DNA of 64,000 bases, from positions 37,892,084-37,956,083 of the forward strand of contig OZ024905.1 of the NCBI GenBank assembly GCA_964017125.1, given 5' to 3'. This DNA comes from Flabesymbios commensalis. Its lineage: Eukaryota; Annelida; Polychaeta; Terebellida; Flabelligeridae. Every line of letters starts with the position of its first letter. The first letter of the stretch is position 1. This document shows positions 23,850 to 35,480 of the stretch, piece after piece. The notes under the pieces are model-generated. The model made no database searches and was not told the origin of the DNA. It was given only the letters and a program-made list of their open reading frames with translations. The translations under genes were made by a program, and so were the position numbers.

Positions 23850-23945
23850 CCGGCAAACACGAGACGTTCACACAATGTTGATTTAATGCTGGCATACCGT
23901 CTTGTACGCTGGCCCATCATTTGTTGAGCATGTGGCGTTTATTGT
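23847..23945. mobile_element. Palindromic MITE, degraded copy
   Basis: GGCAAACACGAGACGTTCAC at the left, GCTGGCCCATCATTTGTTG near the centre, and GTGGCGTTTATTGTGTTGG at the right show the family layout with eroded ends. Confidence 0.6.
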
Positions 23946-24310
23946 GTTGGTCTTGAGGCCATGGCTGGTTTTGAGTGAGGCAGCCATTAGTCAGGCTAAG
24001 TGGTCAGCGAGTTGACATTCACGTTTCAGGCTCCCTAGATGGATGTCTTATGGACATGCAGGGTCAGACAAGCTGTACTCCCCAGGCTCAATCTGACAAT
24101 CACAACTCTTCTACATTCATAAAAAGCAGGATCCATATGGCCTACTAAAAATATGAATTTCACTCTCATTCCAATAATAATGCACATCCACTAATATCCA
24201 CCCCTTAAAATAAATAAATCCTACGGTGACAAAAGTTTTATCAATACATCAATCATACTGCAATTGTGTAAGACTCACGCAATTTCGCAAGAATAAAAAA
24301 TATGCTGCTT

Positions 24311-24553
24311 TTAACCCTTTAACCGCCGTTGCCGCATATATTGGGTTTCCATTTTTTTAGCACATTACGTACCACCTTTTAAACATGTTAAAGATAAAAT
24401 GTGACATCAATCAGCAATATTTGAAAACAGTTCACCTCCATTTTATCAAATCTGAATAATTTTCACTCACTTGAAGTTGTGGATCGCGTCAGCGAGACAC
24501 AACTTCAAGTGGGTGAAAATTCAGATTGAATAATTTGGCGGTTAAAGGGTTAA
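24311..24553. mobile_element. TTAA-type MITE, subfamily A, intact TTAA flanks
   Basis: TTAA at 24311-24314 is followed by CCCTTTAACCGCC. The right end is GGCGGTTAAAGGG followed by TTAA at 24550-24553. Internally, ACTTGAAGTTGTGGATCGC and TCTCGC..ACAACTTCAAGT form the conserved stem, with inner GCGTCAGCGA closing a four-base loop. Confidence 0.92.
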
Positions 24554-24844
24554 ATTCGGAATTCCCTGGTGCCGTGCCAGACCACATAACAGAGAGACGA
24601 ATTCATTATCAACATGGCACCTGTTGCTATTAATATTAGTCTATCTGATATGTAACAAAACACATCTGCATAATTATTGTATCGTAAAATCTACATCTTT
24701 AATGGCTAAACCAAAAAGAACCATTTTTCTTCTTCTTCTTCTGGAGCGAATTCAGATACTGTATTTTTATTTGGCAGATTAGGTTAGTGTTATATTCTGC
24801 GTGATGATTAGTAGAATAAATATTCACATTACAAGTATCTTCCA

Positions 24845-24929
24845 CCTGCGTCCGCTGTCCGCATCCCTTCCCCTCAACCCTGACTATATGGCTCCCTGGG
24901 AGAAACCGTGGGCAGACTTAGACATGTGA
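24845..24929 (+). CDS. Weak candidate terminal exon, unknown protein
   Basis: A frame from CACCTGCGTCCGCTGTCC to the TGA at 24927-24929 reads 27 residues ending APWEKPWADLDM. About two thirds of its third positions are G or C, in otherwise AT-rich DNA. A possible acceptor is ATTACAAG at about 24837, but its pyrimidine tract is poor. No domain is recognised. Confidence 0.2.
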
Positions 24930-25324
24930 CAGATTTACATGACATTTACTGTCGTCGCACCCCATTTTATGTGGCGTATTTTAATTTGATTCTGCAAATA
25001 TACCAATTCCTCTCAGAAAAACTGTACCTGCCATTTACTTCTAATTTGCCACGAAATGCCACCTTGCTCCAACTGTGATTTTCAATCGCTTACAGTTGGT
25101 TGTATTAATATTCAGGGTGAGCGGTAATTGAACTAAACTAAACATTCCTCCCGCTATGTAGCACACAACATATTTATATATTTATTTGACAACCATAAAG
25201 TTGACATGAGTTGATACATAACTGCAATTTGATAATTATATTGCATTTTATGTTTTTTAAAATTCAGGTATTTCCGCAAAAATGTATTTATTTTTAGTCC
25301 TACCTATTTTCCCAGGTTGTTTTC

Positions 25325-26135
25325 TTGCATGGCAAACATGGCGCTCGCTCATCTGGTGACTTGAAGGGGGGGGGGGGTAGAATCAGCGACATTTGCATGG
25401 CAAACAGGGTTCTCACTCATCTGGTGACTTGGAGGGGGGGGGAGTAGAATCAGCGGCATTTGCATGGCAAACAGGGTTCTCGCTCATCTGGTGATTGTAG
25501 GAGGGGTAGAATCAGCCATTTTTGCAAGGCAAACAGGGTTCTCGCTCATCTGGTGACTTGGAGGGGGGTAGACTCAGCGACGTTTGCATGGCAAACGGGG
25601 TTCTCGCTCATCTGGTGACTTGGAGGGGGGGGGGGGGTAGAATCAGCGACATTTGCATGGCAAACAGGGCGCTCGCTCATCTGGTGACTTGGAGGGGGGT
25701 AGAATCACCGATGTTTGCATTGCAAACAGGGCCCTCGCTGATCTGGTGACTTCGAGGGGGGGGGGGGGGCGGTAGATCCAGCGACGTTTGCATGGCAAAC
25801 TGGGGGCTCGCTCATCTGGTGACTTGGAGGGGGGCAGAATCAGCGATGATTGCATGGTAAACAGGGCGCTCGCTCATCTGCTGACTTGGAGGGGTGTAGA
25901 ATCAGCGATGTTTGCATGGCAAACAGGGCGCTCGCTCATCTGCTGACTTGGAGGGGGGGGGGCGGTAGATCCAGCGACGTTTGCATGGCAAACAGGGGGC
26001 TCGCTCATCTGGTGACTTGGAGGGGGAGATGGTAGATTCTGTGACATTTGCATGGCAAACAGGGGCTCGCTCATCTGGTGACTTGGAGAGGGGGGGGGGG
26101 AGTACATGACAAACAGGGGCTCGCTCATCTGGTTC
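25325..26135. repeat. G-run minisatellite, about 13 units of 55-75 bp
   Basis: Each unit reads GCATGGCAAACAGGGCTCGC, then TCATCTGGTGACTTGGA, a run of 5-13 G, then TAGAATCAGCGACGTTT. Length varies mainly in the G run. CATGGCAAAC-like words lie near 25327, 25395, 25464, 25523, 25589, 25658, 25717, 25789, 25854, 25914, 25983, 26050 and 26104. Frames on both strands stay open in parts because the units lack stops. Confidence 0.92.
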
Positions 26136-26532
26136 ATGAACACTTTGATGGACGTTCACAGTTTTTATGTTCACGAACATTCATAAACTATTCATGAATG
26201 TTTATGAGCAGTTCATGATTATCTCACCGGGCGGGGTACACCTGAGAGACAAACTAAACAGGATCATTTGAGCCTCTGCAAGTATGCACTTGTGTTACCA
26301 AACACACTGATAATCCAGTGAATTGCAAATAGTTCCCAGCCAAACGCATTCTAGTTCCACTACCCTTCATAATCATAATCAACGGCGATTACAATACACA
26401 CATAAAACAAACATGAACAACACCCACTACTTACAAAACCGTTATTAAAGTTTCAGCATTATTCACACCAATCGATGACAATAAGAGTATTGAGAACGAT
26501 GCTTTCTATGATTACATTCAGCATTACACTAC

Positions 26533-26805
26533 ATGTATGTACCACATGCGGTAACACCAACAACAGGGGCCATTCACCACCTAATTCATCAAGCAGCCCG
26601 CGATGTGAAAGAGGGATACATCAATCATTTACAGCAATTTCTCAATTCTATGGGGCATCGCCTAATGGCTCGTCTCTGTGCGCATAGGACAATGGCTAGG
26701 CAGCGTGTAATAAACCCACACTTCTGTGCGCATAGGACAATGGCTAGGCAGCGTGTAACAAACCTACACTGTTTAATTGTATCACCATCTGTGACTCCAA
26801 TCTAA
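26533..26805 (+). other. Open frame over a duplicated 49-bp segment
   Basis: A 90-codon frame includes the helical-looking AARDVKEGYINHLQQFL and then a doubled CAHRTMARQRV. The doubling comes from a direct 49-bp repeat (26675 and 26724: CTGTGCGCATAGGACAATGG). No family is recognised, and no splice or start context is convincing. Confidence 0.2.
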
Positions 26806-26985
26806 ATGACAAACACTGCCACTTAGAATTAGGAACAAATTTATTCACACCAGATCAGCGACTGCGGTTGACCAACGTGAAACATATAATATGAAAAGTC
26901 CGAGATGTTCTACTGACATTTAATCAAAACTGTCAAGTAAAAGTGAAAGTCAAGTGAAATTCCAGCATCAAGGAAATGAGAACAC

Positions 26986-27214
26986 TTAACCCTTTAACCG
27001 CCGGTGTCGCATATATTCGGGTTTTTATTTTTTATTAGCAGCGCATTTCAAAGATGTTAAATATTTTAAATAATATTATGTTTGAAAAGAGTTGACCTCC
27101 ATTTTGTCAAATCTGAATAATTTTCACTCACTTGAAGTTGTGGATCGCGTCAGCGAGACACAACTTCAAGTGGGTGAAAATTCAAATTGAATAATTTGGC
27201 GGTTAAAGGGTTAA
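26986..27214. mobile_element. TTAA-type MITE, subfamily A, intact TTAA flanks
   Basis: TTAA at 26986-26989 and 27211-27214 flank the inverted ends CCCTTTAACCGCC and GGCGGTTAAAGGG. The internal stem ACTTGAAGTTGTG / CACAACTTCAAGT encloses GATCGCGTCAGCGAGA. It matches the 24311 copy closely, apart from a small deletion. Confidence 0.92.
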
Positions 27215-28029
27215 AGGTTTCCGCGTACATGTGTCTGCGTGATTTTGTATCAATAATATCAGAAATGAGAAATCCCCTGGGTTAGCGGTTAGCATATTAT
27301 GTCAAATAGCAGTACAATTCTCATACTCTTGTGTCGCATCGCTCACAACAGAGAAGTTATTCAAAGATAACGTTTAATCATTACAAACGGATTGATATAA
27401 TCCTCTCTTTTATTATGTAAGGCGTAGACATATAAAAAAGATAGTATACAGTGAAGTCTTACGAGGGTTTTTTCTAATCATCAGGTTTATGAAATTTAAG
27501 AAAATGTGTAGTATATGCCAACCAGTTGATATAAACAGATTATTTGCCGGTTGAAGAAAATAAACCTTGATTGGTCTCGTCTCTTATAAACAAAGCGGTA
27601 TTTATTCGCACTCTTAGCTGCTTATGTTTAGATAGATTTTGTTGTTTTGTGTTGAATAAAAATAAGATTATTATCCACATTGCATGATAACGACCGAACT
27701 TTTTTTCTTAGCAGACTGTATAAATATTTTAGCTGTCCATTGTGTCGATTTTGTGTAGGTCTGCAATTGGCCACGCTATTCTTAAGTGTCGTTAAACAAA
27801 CTTGTCAAAATCTAGGCTCGAACCCAGAAGCAATGAGCAAGGTTCCTGGTCTCTGTTTCAGATAAGCGCACGCATCAGATTAAGACCACGAAATTATAAA
27901 AAAACACACATTTTTCCCAGCGCGCGCATTGAGTGGTTGTCAATTTTCAGAAAAAAAAGAGTTTATTTCAGGAGATAAAAAACATTGATCCAGCTATGTT
28001 TCTTTCCAATTAGTTTAAAGTTTGTTTTG
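27215..28029. other. No recognised features
   Basis: AT-rich unique sequence. A 61-codon frame at 27680 shows no features of a real protein. Confidence 0.4.
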
Positions 28030-28043
28030 TTTCGGCTCCCCCA

Positions 28044-28357
28044 GGGCGAGAGCCCTAGGGTAGTGGCTAGCACCGCTGCCTTTCACGCCAGAGTTCGGGG
28101 TTCGGTTCCCGGTCTCGGCGGTTTGAAAGAAACAAAAATGTTTCTTCCCCATCCACGTGTGAAAGTCAGTATTGTGGGGAGCCTCCGTGACAGAGAGGTA
28201 CCGTGCTCGGCCTCAGACCGCCAGGGCTCGAATTTCGAATCCTGTGTCTGGAGGACAATGTCATCTCAATCATCTTACCATCCTCAGGAGGTTCTCCTGG
28301 CCCAGTTTAGCCTATATGTGCACAAAGGTGGCCTAAAGCCTGATTCATTTCATTTTA
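28044..28357 (+). mobile_element. Full-length young SINE with 14-bp target-site duplication
   Basis: TTTCGGCTCCCCCA occurs exactly at 28030-28043 and 28358-28371. The body is almost identical to 7044-7351, including both tRNA-like modules and GCCTGATTCATTTCATTTTA at the 3' end. A 162-codon frame across it is an accident of the SINE body. Confidence 0.95.
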
Positions 28358-28747
28358 TTTCGGCTCCCCCATCCTGGAAATATGTTCAAAAGTTTTCTTT
28401 AATGCTTTTGTATGCTGTTCATTTGCCCATTTGCCAAGCAGACCATTTTTTGAATATTATTATTATTATGTAAAATAACACTTTTTGCAGACGAGATTAA
28501 CACCATAATGGATGAATATGGGCTACGTAACAGACAATTATGTGTTTTTCGGGCTTTGTGGTGCGGATTTCTGTGGCGGGTTGTGAAGCATCCATTATCT
28601 TGATGTGTTTACAGCACCATGTCTGCTCATAAAACCTAAGGACTGCTGTACACGCGATAATAATGATGCAAATCAGAACAGTTATCATGACTATCTACGT
28701 ATGTTGTCAGATGGCCTTTATTACGATGCCTTCCATTAAGACGGACC

Positions 28748-28915
28748 GGCTGACTGACTGACTGACTGACTGACTGACTGACTGACTGACTGACCGACCG
28801 ACCGACCGACCGACCGACCGACCGACCGACCGACCGACCGACCGACCGACCGACCGACCGACCGACCGACCAACCGACCGACCGACCGACCGACCGACCG
28901 ACCGACCGACTCACT
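28748..28915. repeat. (GACT)n-(GACC)n tetranucleotide array
   Basis: About eleven GACT/CTGA units switch to about 28 GACC/CCGA units, with one CAAC interruption near 28870. The minus strand reads SVSQ and SVGR repeats with no stop, which explains the 92- and 152-codon frames there. Confidence 0.97.
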
Positions 28916-28924
28916 CATGGCATG

Positions 28925-29410
28925 AAGGTTATTTTTTTTTTCTTGTGACACGTAGCATGATTGTCGCCACATCACATGGTGTGGTGACATGGGACGTGGT
29001 TGTTTACCCAGTGCCACGGGGCATGGTTGTTTCTCATGGTGAAACCAGACATGGTTGGTAGCACGTGAAATCTTGTTTTTGTGGTGGCATAGGATTTTTG
29101 TCGTGACACGTGGTGCAAAGAGTATGATTGTTTTTGTTAGGTGGTAATGTGCATAGTGTTTTCTGGTGAATAGTCGGTGAATAGTCGTTTGCATGACCAG
29201 TGAGTATTTTTGGTGATTCTGGGAATGGTTGCTTGTTTTGTTGGCAAGTTGGATGTTTTTATATTTTTTTTAGCAAGAGGTATGTTTACGTTTTGTGTTG
29301 AACTGGGACATGATTGCCTATTGGCAAGTGACATGTGTTTGTTTGTGGCAAGATGCATGGTTGTGCTTCGTTGTGCATCGTGGCTTGGTGGTACTGTGTG
29401 ATGATAAGAG
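28925..29410. repeat. GT-rich degenerate repeat (GCATGGTTGTTT words)
   Basis: GTGACATG.GCATGGTTG, GTGACACGTGG and CATGGTTGTTTCTC words recur at irregular spacings of about 35-50 bp. Similar words return at 29920-30050. The plus and minus frames of 63-152 codons here follow from biased composition. Confidence 0.55.
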
Positions 29411-30843
29411 AGATATACTTGTTTTGCTTGATTGAAAGGGCAGGTTTTTTTCTTTAAATCTATAATCATATTCACGTTATATCTTTGGCATTCTGAAGCT
29501 ATATAAAAATGAAAAACAATGAGATTAAACATTTCTACACGAATATATTAGCAAACTAGAAAACACAGGGAATTTGAATAAATTCGTTTCATGAATTAGT
29601 CCTACCTGCTAGTCTAGATGACTCATTCACAAAAATGATTGATCGACAGTTTGTGTTTTATGCTCCAGAACAATATAATCCACCGTGAAGTTTTGTCATC
29701 TTTTTTGCATACTGCAGAAAATCATCATGTACAATCGTAAGTAAATGTGTTCTATGTACAGCCCTGTAAATACTATACATGAAATAATCCTAAAAAGTCA
29801 TCAATCATTGTCAATTTAGTCAGCTTTTAATCTTTTTCGTAGGGCACCCATGTATCTCCTAACATTATGGTATCTATGTTATATCAGGCATGGTAGAGGG
29901 TATGACGTTTTAATTTGTATTGGTGCAAGGAGCGTGGTTTTTGTGTGCTTGCAAGGGGCGTAGCTGTTGTTGTTGTTTGGTATCACAGTACAGGGAAGTA
30001 GAGTTTCTTCCCGCATGGTTGTGTTTTGTGGTTGCATTGTTGAAATCGTCTGATTTGATATGACTGACTCACCAGAGCCATCATCTTTCGTGATGTCTAG
30101 TCACGTTGTCATATCACGTTTTGTAATTAATCCACCACTAATGATAAATTGAAACAGGTCAATTGGAGAATATAGTCACTGTAATGCTTGTAAACCGGTA
30201 AGCATGATCCAGCCCATTTAAAACTGTATTGTATTGTACTTTTTTTGTATTTTTATTTTGTATTTCACTGTTTTGTCAATTACTTTTCATTTTTTTGTAT
30301 TTTTGAGGGTTTTTTCATCTCTGTTATCGCACCCCGTTCCTATAATTTCTTTGTAAGTTATCTGTTCTTATTCTGTAATAAATCCTCAGGTGTGCCAACC
30401 ACGGTTTTTTTTTATTGGCATTGAGTATTTAACGAACACAATGGCATAGTCTCTGCGTATAATTATCTTATGTGAATGGACATGTATATGTAAATATTAA
30501 CTGTGAAAATTTTCACATTTGAGTATGGACTGCTTAATTTGATATTATTGGAAATAATAGATAATCTGTCGCCCACATAGGCTAGCTACTCCAGGCCATA
30601 CGCGAAATATGGCCCGTGTGACAACGCTCCCGCAGCGTGTTTTCTGGGCGCATTGTAGAGGCTCGTTGTGAAGAAGATTTATGCGCCCTATTTATATTTT
30701 GAAAATTAATTAGGTTATTTAAAATGAATTATGCCCATTGTCCCTCTCTTCGGTCAAGGCATATGATCATTCAAAAAATGAAATCAATGGCAAGGTGGTC
30801 TACATAGCCATGCCATAAATACATACATAGAATTCTTATAGCT
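29411..30843. other. No recognised features
   Basis: AT-rich sequence with a few further GT-rich words (29920-30050) and T-rich stretches (30230-30310). No exon, RNA gene or element is supported. Confidence 0.4.
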
Positions 30844-31105
30844 TCAAACACACCACTACATTATTTTCTTTGTCCGACCACGACACTCTAAACCGGGAAT
30901 AGAGAGTTATATAGACCAATCACCATGGAAGGCCTACGGTACTATAATCAGTCAGGTGCGACCAAGCTGTTGATTATGAGGGATCTTCATTATGGTCGGA
31001 TGTATTTTAAGTCAGTTAAAACCCTCTCGGTTCTCCATTCTTAGCTGAGAAAAAAAGCTTCGGCCTTCGGCCTCTCCCTTTTTCACAGCTAAGAATGGAG
31101 AGCTC
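30844..31105. mobile_element. Hairpin-ended dispersed repeat, copy 1
   Basis: CACACCACTACATTATTTTC leads through TTTGTCCGACCACGACAC and TATAATCAGTCAGGTGCGAC. It ends in a stem-loop pairing CTCCATTCTTAGCTG with CAGCTAAGAATGGAG around CGGCCTTCGGCC. The inverse copy lies at 58400-58633 at about 80% identity. I do not recognise the family. Confidence 0.75.
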
Positions 31106-31317
31106 CTCGAGCTTTATCCTATACATAATATATTCCCCTATTTAAGCGGCTTAACTCGATTTATGATCAGGTAAATGTATCTATTTTCGTCGTCTTCATA
31201 GACTTGAACTATTACCGTCTTGTCATCAGTCATGAGCAAAAAATAAATAAACAAATTCAAGCAACTCATAATATTGTGAATACTCAAAACAATCTTTATA
31301 TATTTCAAATAAAGGGC

Positions 31318-31398
31318 TTAATTCTCCGCGCAATAGTGTGTGAAAGAGCTGAACCCTGTGGCGCAGATAATCAGAAAAACTAACATCCGTCCTGCCAT
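31318..31398 (-). CDS. Short candidate secreted-peptide frame
   Basis: The minus strand has GGCACCATGGCAGG, a very good Kozak context, with the start at 31398. The 26-residue frame contains a signal-like core, MLVFLIICATGFSS, and ends CAEN then TAA. Such a core after MAGR fits an N-terminal signal peptide. The frame could be a signal-peptide exon if spliced before the stop, but only weak donors (CAGG|GTTCAG) are present. A longer overlapping frame exists in another register. No homology is claimed. Confidence 0.25.
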   Translation of the reverse strand: MAGRMLVFLIICATGFSSFTHYCAEN

Positions 31399-32372
31399 GG
31401 TGCCTTCTCACGGCAATGGCTGAATCCACACTGCTCCACCCTGCCACGCAGATAAAGCCAGCTTAGCTCACAGAATTAACAGTTTCAACGCCAAATTACT
31501 TGTTAAATAACAAGCGCTCTGGACGATCCATACATTATTGTTATAAAAATGATATACAGGACCGATACAGTATTTTCTTTTGTAGCATAACTGTGAATTG
31601 TGGACACAACTCAATTTTTCAGGGAGTTGAGATGAAATCATACGTAATGCTTATTTGACTCACCACAGCTGTAAATAAAATATGATTACAAACTGGCATA
31701 TTGACAATGAGGTCATGCTTATAAAACACAGCTGTTTACACAATTAACTGTTGCCCTTTGATATATCCGAGAATTAGATATATCTTTTGAAAGTGAGTCA
31801 ATTATTAATGAGATAATCTTTCCGAAGGATTTCACCACACCGTTAGTCCCGTAAGCATTTCAATTCAAGACGAAAACTACGGGCCAAGGCTCGGAACTTT
31901 TTACCTCTTCTAGCTTTTCGTGTTTGGACGTCCTGGAAGTAGAAGTGTCAGAGTGCTTACAATGTCACAATCATGTATTCATTTCGTATCACCAAACACC
32001 ATACATGTCCTGATGCTATTAGCTCTCCCAATCTGAGACGTATTCCATACCAACCGGGACTAATACAAGGCAGAAAGCACATAAGCCGAGATTTAGTAGA
32101 ACAAGCCCAAGGCCAACTCTTTGTGAAACAAGTTATCCCTATAGCCGTATTACGGATGATTTGACGCCGACAGGTCTATATTACCCTTTAATAAACCAGA
32201 TTGTAATTTGGTCATAAGCTACAGCATCCTAAAGATTGGTCATGAGTTTAACACTTTAATGTATTTCGCTACAGCAAAACAAGCTCAGATGATAAATTGT
32301 GCTTTACAGCTTAGGTGATATAAAATATTCGTTTGAAGCTTCAGTTCAAGTAACTGAATGGGTGGACAAAAC
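31399..32372. other. No recognised features
   Basis: AT-rich unique sequence. A 63-codon frame at 31973 has no supporting evidence. Confidence 0.4.
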
Positions 32373-32933
32373 CTAAAGCTGCTCCCTGGGATGAGACATT
32401 TTCAATTTTGTCAATTTTGAAAATTTAACTTAGATGAAGCTATATAACCTACTCATCTTAACTAAAAATACAAGAAAGTCAAAAAAACAATTTTAAAGCA
32501 CCGAAAAAGAGTGAAATAGTTATATTTTCAGGTCGTATATTGCCATGTAATTAAAAACAAGTCAGCAATATACAGCACTTTACACCACATATTCCCACGT
32601 CTTGGACGGTAAGATCAAAGCAATCGCAGCTAATTGGTGTCTTATAGTCAGGACATGAGGGGATACACCTGCAACACTGATTGTCTGCCCAACGCTGGGC
32701 CGACGGCATCAACATGTGGCCCAATGCTGTAGGAACATTCAACCGTCCATTAGCGAGTGTTTAGGTATACACAAAGTTTGTTTGGGTTTTAATCGAATCT
32801 ATAAAAATGTTGATAAAAAATATTTTTAAAAATCGAAAAACTCTGAAAAAAATAAAATCATGATCTGGGGGATGCACTACTTCATTACAAAACTAAAAAC
32901 GAAAATTGATGTCATCCCAAGGAGCTGCTTTAA
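32373..32933. mobile_element. Non-autonomous DNA element with AGCTGCTCC ends
   Basis: The left end AAAGCTGCTCCCTGGGATGA mirrors the right end TCATCCCAAGGAGCTGCTTT. The right flank is TTAA and the left flank CTAA, consistent with a decayed TTAA target site. It is 0.56 kb long with no coding capacity. A palindromic MITE fragment sits inside at about 32682-32765. Confidence 0.75.
32682..32765. mobile_element. Palindromic MITE fragment nested in the 32373-32933 element
   Basis: GCCCAACGCTGGGCCGACGG, then CCCAATGCTGTAGGAACATT and CGAGTGTTTAGG, show the family core and right end. Its position implies insertion into the older element. Confidence 0.6.
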
Positions 32934-33516
32934 AGATGATAGACACTCACTACAACGCGTGCCTGCAGTCGGACTGATAATTTTCTCTGTTTATACTAGC
33001 TGCAACTTTCACTCAAACTAAATGTTTCAGCCAGAGATTGTGACCTTATAAGAAACATGTACAGATTCCTTTGAACGGTCATATATACGAATTGGCCGTG
33101 ATTAATCAGGTCAGTAAAAGGTGTATTGGAATAAGCAACACTTAATATACATATACACATCCTCAGCTCGTTAAAATGCTATATACATTTTTTGAACCTG
33201 AGGTGGCGATCGGCTATGTTTATATCACACTTGGTCATATATATGCCACTTTAGGCATACGTCCCTATCAATGTACATGGTTCTACATGGACACTCTCTC
33301 TGATTAGTATGTTTATCCCTGCATACCAGAGCAAAAATTTTCATTCCTAAACCGACACAGATGAAACAAATCTCACCAGAGCAACTGCCTATGACGCTAC
33401 CTGTTGAATCCTAGCGGTCGTACATCGGAGACAAGAGGGTGCACTGAAGTTCAACTTTAGAATCGTTTGTCATTCGATGATTCGTCTACAGATTTTCTGA
33501 AGTCAAATGTTAATCA

Positions 33517-33744
33517 GTGATTTTGCTGGTGCTTCCTCTCAGTGTTTGTTCACTGCTCGCGTGCAGACTTGTAAATATACGGAGCTTTGTGTGGGCACAT
33601 TTAGCCTGGTCCACTTTCCTTCCTTCCTGTGCCGTCGTTTTCTTTGTCAAACAAAAGTGGCTGAGGAGGAACGTGAAGGAATATGATCCATTTCCACTTG
33701 TTTACATTCAGTGGGCTCCTGGTGATTGGCTATTCAAACAGTGA
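33517..33744 (+). other. Open frame with acceptor-like start, not called as gene
   Basis: A pyrimidine-rich acceptor-like TGGTGCTTCCTCTCAG precedes a 75-codon frame ending YIQWAPGDWLFKQ, with hydrophobic stretches. There is no recognised domain and no clear donor. It could be a terminal exon, but the evidence is slight. Confidence 0.18.
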
Positions 33745-33927
33745 TTGATTTAATTGAAGATATCTCCAGCATAGGCTGCTCACTAGAGCGAGACTACCTT
33801 CACTGCACGCAGAAAATAATAATATTTTTGTTTATTGTCAGCGATCATTACAGAACCGAGTGACGTACGTGCTTACCAGTTACCATATAATTAAATAATA
33901 GATTGTAATAGTTTGATGATCAGCCAT

Positions 33928-34036
33928 CCCAGAAAACACGGAACGTTCACACAGTGCTGGCTCAATGTTGGGCCAGCGTCGCAGGCGGTGGACCAACATT
34001 AAACCAGCATCGAGTGAATATTTAGTGTTTTCTAGA
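33928..34036. mobile_element. Palindromic MITE (CCCAGYAAACAC family)
   Basis: CCCAGAAAACACGGAACGTT at the left and ATATTTAGTGTTTTCTAGA at the right flank the centre ATGTTGGGCCAGCGTCGCAG / GGTGGACCAACATT. Confidence 0.75.
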
Positions 34037-35306
34037 ATGTCACTTGATAGTTTTTCTATAAAAAGTGTCAATATTAGATTATTTTAGACATCTGGTCTTA
34101 TCTTCGTCAAACGTACCCCTGACGAAGGTGAATCGATAAGATATGACGCGATATTCACCAGGATTTGGGATAGCGATATCTATATTTTAAGATAAATACA
34201 TACACATCTTCAATGCTTTAGAATACAATGTGATGTACACATATTTCATATTTAACATGTTTAATATGAGCTACCTTATTATGTAGTAGAGTATAAATAT
34301 TGTTACCAACCAATACACTGTGATTAAAATTTGTAAAACTAGGAATACATGTACATCTCAACAACGGCATAATTATGAACTAGTCTCTCCAGTTCTATAA
34401 TTTATGTAATGTCAGCTATTTTTTTTTTCTTGTGCTGTTTGTAACGTTAGAAGTATAATAAAAAGTATAAAGAATAAATATCTAAACTGTTATTCTCATT
34501 AATTTACACACCGCGAGAACATAAAAGCTCAGTGCTTCTTATTACATCTATATAATAATCTATGGATACTTCTACATAACCCTGTTCCCTTATATATTTC
34601 TACGGCGTACTGCATATGCTAATACATTGCCATAAATTATTTTGACTCGATAAGCAATGTATATAATTAGCTGCATGTGCATAAATCATCAGTATGATCT
34701 TTTTAAGGCTATGTCCTCGGTCGTCATATGAAATATATTTAATTATTGCTGTTGAACGCGTACAATATTGGTAAAATGATACAATGACATGATAATCCAG
34801 ACATACTGGTGTCTAACATAGTCATTTTATTGCGGACTGTAAAATAAATGCATAAGTAACTTTACCACACAAACACATTACGATGTATTGATATATATTC
34901 CAAGTGGAATATCGCAATTTACCGCATACCACTGTTAGTCCATCAGCTGCTATTAGCTGCTATTTATTATGCCATTGAGCTGACTGACCATCGATCGGAT
35001 ACTTTAATAATAACATCCATAGAGGGTAGATTTACTAATACAGCCACCTGATTCCTGGGAGATTCTTATTGAAACGTATACGTAGAAGTTGTTATTCAGT
35101 GATTGGGTGAAAATTGACTTGCTTTATGTGTCGGGGGCAAAAAGCAATAACGAAGAGAACGTTGGCGTTGATCCTCTTATGTCAATGATGCTGTTTATGA
35201 CACCAATTAAGCCATAATAGCAGCTTATGGAGGCTTTGTGACTTAACAGTGGTGTGCCAGTCACAAGTATTAGTACGAGTCAATATTACTAACTGGCAAT
35301 ACTCAC
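34037..35306. other. No recognised features
   Basis: AT-rich unique sequence. A weak hairpin (CTTCGTCA / TGACGAAG) is visible at about 34105-34130. Confidence 0.4.
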
Positions 35307-35321
35307 AGCCCCCGCGTCAGC

Positions 35322-35480
35322 AGAAGACAGTCGTCCACTCTATGTTGGATTCATGTTGGGCTAGCATCGCAGAAGGTGGACCAATACAAGACCAGCATTG
35401 TGTATGGTATCACATTTTCTGGGACACCATCAAGCTATTCAATTAGCCCAACATTGTGCGAGCGCCTCGTGTTTGCTGGG
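35322..35480. mobile_element. Two overlapping palindromic MITE fragments
   Basis: CATGTTGGGCTAGCATCGCA and GGTGGACCAATACAAGACC form one core, ending TTTTCTGGG at about 35422. A second right half, AGCCCAACATTGTGCGAGCG to CTCGTGTTTGCTGGG, ends at 35480. They may be two insertions or one rearranged copy. Confidence 0.6.

Noticed and set aside
25325-26135. Possible CRISPR-like array (regular units with variable parts)
   Set aside because: The setting is an animal genome. The 'spacers' are only G runs and slight variants of one unit, so it is a minisatellite.
28636-29194. SVGR-repeat frames of 92 and 152 codons
   Set aside because: Translation of the GACC tetranucleotide array, extended into composition-biased flanks.
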